The notes under the pieces were generated by a model that was not told the origin of the DNA, did not search any database, and saw only the letters and a program-made list of their open reading frames with translations. A stretch of DNA of 52,300 nt, from assembly GCA_945897915.1 (NCBI GenBank), contig CAMDGB010000013.1, positions 1 through 52,300 of the forward strand, given 5' to 3'. This stretch comes from Chryseobacterium gleum (GTDB lineage: Bacteria > Bacteroidota > Bacteroidia > Flavobacteriales > Flavobacteriaceae). The translations under genes and the position numbers were made by a program. Below, piece by piece: positions 49,998-52,300 of the stretch. Position 1 is the first letter of the stretch, and each line of letters begins with the position of its first letter.

Positions 49998-51025
49998 TGA
50001 CACATTTAAACGAAACTCAAATTAAAGAGTTGCAACAACTTTTATCTAATCCCAAAAAAATTGCCATCATTCCTCATAGAAATGTTGATGGTGATGCTAT
50101 GGGTTCTACGCTTGGATTGTACCATATTTTAAAACAATTAAATCACCAAATAACAGTTGTTGTTCCAAATGAAATACCAGATTATTTACAATGGATTCCT
50201 GGCATTGAAGAAGCAACTTTGATTTATGAAGGCGCCAAGAATTCAGAAGCAATAGAAGTTTTGAAAGAAACTGAACTAATTTTCACCTTAGATTTCAATG
50301 CGCTTCATCGCGCTGGTGAACAAATGGAAACTGTTTTAAAAACACTTTCTGCACCATTTATAATGATTGACCATCACGAGAAACCTGATAACTTTGCAAA
50401 ATATATGTTTTCAGATATCGAATATAGTTCAACTTGCCAAATGGTGTATGAATTAATCCAAAAATTAGAACTTGGCGACTATATAAATCTAGATGCAGCC
50501 ACATGTTTATATACCGGAATTGCAACAGATTCTGGTGGATTTCGTTTTCCAAGAACTACAGGAAACTTACATCGTATTGTGGGTAATTTAGTTGATATAG
50601 GAGTTAATAATTCGCAAATTCATGAAAATTTATACGATAATGGCGATTATAATAAACTTCAAATTTTAGGAAAAGCATTGTCTAACATGAAAGTGTTACC
50701 AGAATACAAAACCAGTTATATTAAACTTTCGCAACAAGAACAAAACGAATTAAAAGTTAAAAAAGGCGATACAGAAGGTATTGTAAATTATGGCTTGACA
50801 ATTAAAAATATCGATTTTACAGCATTTTTTACAGAAGTAACAGAGGAAAAAATTATTAAAATATCTTTCCGTTCGCAAGGTGATTTCGATGTAAATCAGT
50901 TTGCCAGAAACCATTTTAATGGTGGTGGGCACAAAAATGCAGCTGGCGGAAAATCTTTTGATAGTTTAGAAGGCACAATAACTAAATTTATTGCTATTTT
51001 AGCAGTCGAAAAAAAAATAAATTAA
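49997..51025 (+). CDS. DHH-family phosphoesterase (NrnA-like oligoribonuclease / pAp phosphatase)
   Basis: A 342-residue DHH/DHHA1 enzyme that cleaves short RNA oligonucleotides and/or 3'-phosphoadenosine 5'-phosphate. The manganese-site motifs are AIIPHRNVDGDAMGSTLGLY, FTLDFNALHRAG, the DHH triad MIDHHEKPDN and TGIATDSGGFRF; the C-terminal DHHA1 motif is FNGGGHKNAAGG. Length fits NrnA. It begins at the last base of crcB (TAATG) and precedes gldI by 5 bases; the same order next to gldI is, as I recall, common in Flavobacteria. Confidence 0.93.
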   Translation: MTHLNETQIKELQQLLSNPKKIAIIPHRNVDGDAMGSTLGLYHILKQLNHQITVVVPNEIPDYLQWIPGIEEATLIYEGAKNSEAIEVLKETELIFTLDFNALHRAGEQMETVLKTLSAPFIMIDHHEKPDNFAKYMFSDIEYSSTCQMVYELIQKLELGDYINLDAATCLYTGIATDSGGFRFPRTTGNLHRIVGNLVDIGVNNSQIHENLYDNGDYNKLQILGKALSNMKVLPEYKTSYIKLSQQEQNELKVKKGDTEGIVNYGLTIKNIDFTAFFTEVTEEKIIKISFRSQGDFDVNQFARNHFNGGGHKNAAGGKSFDSLEGTITKFIAILAVEKKIN

Positions 51026-51030
51026 GAATA

Positions 51031-51579
51031 ATGAATGCATTCAAATCTATATTACTTTTTGTATTAACAATTTTCATGGCTTCGTGTTCAGAAAAACAAG
51101 CGCGCCAACCGATTTCTAGAAATTCTGGAACTTTTATGAAAGAATCCATAGATAGAAATAAAAAGTTGAATATTCAAGAAAAACTAGCCATCACCAATGT
51201 CATTCAAAAAGATACGGCATATAGCTATAATCGTTCGGAAAAAGGTTTTTGGTACGCTTATGAAACTAAAAGTGCAGAAAATGTGCTTCCAATTAAAGGC
51301 GATGTGGTTCAATTTGATTATGAAATTACCGATTTATACGGAAATAGCATTTATACCGCAGCAGAATTAAAAACCCAAACGTATTATGTTGACAAACAAA
51401 ACATAATGAATGGTTTAAGAAACGGAATTAAATTAATGCACAAAGGCGATAGAGTAAAGTTCATTTTTCCGTCACAATCCGCCTATGGCTATCATGGTGA
51501 TGATAAAAAAATTGGAACCAATCAACCAATTATTTGCTTGGTAACATTAAATGAAATCAAAACAGAAACTCCTGAATAA
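51031..51579 (+). CDS. gldI: gliding motility FKBP-type peptidyl-prolyl isomerase lipoprotein
   Basis: GldI is needed for gliding and type IX secretion in Flavobacterium johnsoniae. This 182-residue version has a lipoprotein signal (MNAFKSILLFVLTIFMASC, lipid Cys19) and one FKBP domain from residue ~75 to 178: KGDVVQFDYEITDLYGNSIY, GLRNGIKLMHKGDRVKFIFP and SQSAYGYHGDDKKIGTNQPI. It would fold or stabilise motility proteins at the periplasmic face. It is followed after 7 bases by a cyclophilin lipoprotein, giving two unrelated isomerases in tandem. Confidence 0.93.
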   Translation: MNAFKSILLFVLTIFMASCSEKQARQPISRNSGTFMKESIDRNKKLNIQEKLAITNVIQKDTAYSYNRSEKGFWYAYETKSAENVLPIKGDVVQFDYEITDLYGNSIYTAAELKTQTYYVDKQNIMNGLRNGIKLMHKGDRVKFIFPSQSAYGYHGDDKKIGTNQPIICLVTLNEIKTETPE

Positions 51580-51586
51580 TTAAAAA

Positions 51587-52300
51587 ATGAAAAAAACAAT
51601 ATTAACATTTCTTGTTTTTACCACGCTATTTATTTCTTGCAAAGGGAAAGTTGAAAATAGCAATTTATCAGATGGCTTGTATGCCTTAATTGAAACCTCT
51701 AAAGGTGATATTACTGTAAAATTAGAATTTGAAAAAGTTCCTTTTACTGTTGCAAACTTTGTGACTTTATCAGAAGGTAAAAATAATTATGTCAACTCAA
51801 AATACAATGGCATACATTTTTTTGACGGGTTGACTTTTCACAGAGTTGAATCAAACCCACCAATGATTCAAGGTGGTGATCCTCTAGGTTCTGGGCAAGG
51901 CGGACCTGGTTACAAATTTAAAGATGAGTTTCATCCTGAATTAAATCACGGAAAAGCTGGAATTATGTCTATGGCCAATTCTGGACCACATACAAATGGT
52001 TCGCAATTTTTTATCACCACATATGCTACTTCATATTTAGATGGCAAACATAGCGTTTTTGGAGAAGTTGCAGAAGGATTAGAAGTTGTGAATTCCATAG
52101 TGGTTGGTGACAAAATAAATAGTGTAAAAATCATAAGAATTGGAGATGCTGCCAAAAAATTCGACGCTATTAAAGTATTTAAAGATTATTTTGACAAACA
52201 AGCTGAATTACAAAAAGTACTTGAGCAAGTAAAAATCAAAAAAACAGCGCAAATTGAAACTTTAAAAGCTACAGGTACCAAAACAAAGTCAGGATTAATT
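51587..52300 (+). CDS. cyclophilin-type peptidyl-prolyl isomerase lipoprotein (3' end outside window)
   Basis: The first 238 codons are visible and remain open at the right edge. The start is a lipoprotein signal (MKKTILTFLVFTTLFISC, lipid Cys18). The cyclophilin domain (residues ~30-185) shows IETSKGDITVKLEFEKVPFT, the catalytic FHRVESNPPMIQGGDPLG, SMANSGPHTNGSQFFITT and SYLDGKHSVFGEVAEGLEVV. A helical extension follows (VFKDYFDKQAELQKVLEQVK). It starts 7 bases after gldI and is probably co-transcribed with it. Confidence 0.93.
   Translation, partial: MKKTILTFLVFTTLFISCKGKVENSNLSDGLYALIETSKGDITVKLEFEKVPFTVANFVTLSEGKNNYVNSKYNGIHFFDGLTFHRVESNPPMIQGGDPLGSGQGGPGYKFKDEFHPELNHGKAGIMSMANSGPHTNGSQFFITTYATSYLDGKHSVFGEVAEGLEVVNSIVVGDKINSVKIIRIGDAAKKFDAIKVFKDYFDKQAELQKVLEQVKIKKTAQIETLKATGTKTKSGLI

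Noticed and set aside
1..52300. CRISPR arrays, insertion sequences, integrases or prophage genes
   Set aside because: Searched for regularly spaced repeats longer than 20 bases and for transposase or phage-type proteins; the only regular repeats are the short 7/8-nt leaders and the duplicated tRNA-Lys.

Overview
The window is AT-rich (roughly 30% G+C by eye) chromosomal DNA from a member of the Bacteroidota, almost certainly a Flavobacterium or close relative. The basis is a gldI gliding-motility lipoprotein, a protein with a type IX secretion (type B) C-terminal signal, promoters of the Bacteroidota form TTG-N19..22-TAnnTTTG, start codons preceded by A-rich stretches rather than Shine-Dalgarno sequences, a zeaxanthin-type carotenoid operon and a probable Flavo-1 noncoding RNA. 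No phage, transposase, integrase or CRISPR array was seen. No stretch over 300 bases is without a gene.

Layout. Positions 1-17.9 kb are mostly housekeeping: two secreted amidohydrolases, an RNA methyltransferase, the bifunctional (p)ppGpp enzyme, a Fur-family regulator, purA, an OstA/LptA-like protein, a class III aminotransferase, a TPR protein, a DedA membrane protein, aroE, a DUF349 protein, then on the minus strand heme A synthase, the CCA-adding enzyme and the t6A enzyme TsaC. Positions 18.5-32 kb are a surface-glycan region: gmd plus a reductase (probably GDP-D-rhamnose supply), a zinc-ribbon methyltransferase, eight glycosyltransferases of several families, a WaaP-like sugar kinase, and a tightly overlapping GT87 / GtrB-ArnC-like / polysaccharide deacetylase trio. 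The region has no recognisable flippase, polymerase or initiating transferase, so it probably completes or decorates a glycan started elsewhere, perhaps lipid A or LPS core. It ends in a glycosyltransferase translationally coupled to dapD.

Positions 32.9-36 kb hold an FKBP-like lipoprotein with calcium-loop motifs, an Hsp15-like S4 protein, a phosphoribosyltransferase, aroK and three tRNA genes (two identical tRNA-Lys, one tRNA-Leu). The tRNA genes encode no 3' CCA, so they depend on the CCA-adding enzyme at 16.4-17.8 kb. Positions 36-39.8 kb are a carotenoid operon led by a MerR/B12-binding regulator that keeps the CarH cobalamin motifs, followed by crtI, crtB and crtZ.

Positions 39.9-52.3 kb contain an ABC-F ATPase, a DUF2007-like protein, a 36-residue lysine-rich protein, an orphan small protein, a GlcD-like oxidase, the Flavo-1 candidate, meaB (which implies a B12-dependent methylmalonyl-CoA mutase), a DMP19-like protein, an ABC-2 exporter, a type IX cargo protein, crcB, a DHH phosphoesterase, gldI and the start of a cyclophilin lipoprotein.

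Most worth following up: the ArnC/ArnD/ArnT-like module, the CarH-like light/B12 regulator, the Flavo-1 RNA, and a set of intergenic leaders built from degenerate 7- or 8-nucleotide periodic repeats.
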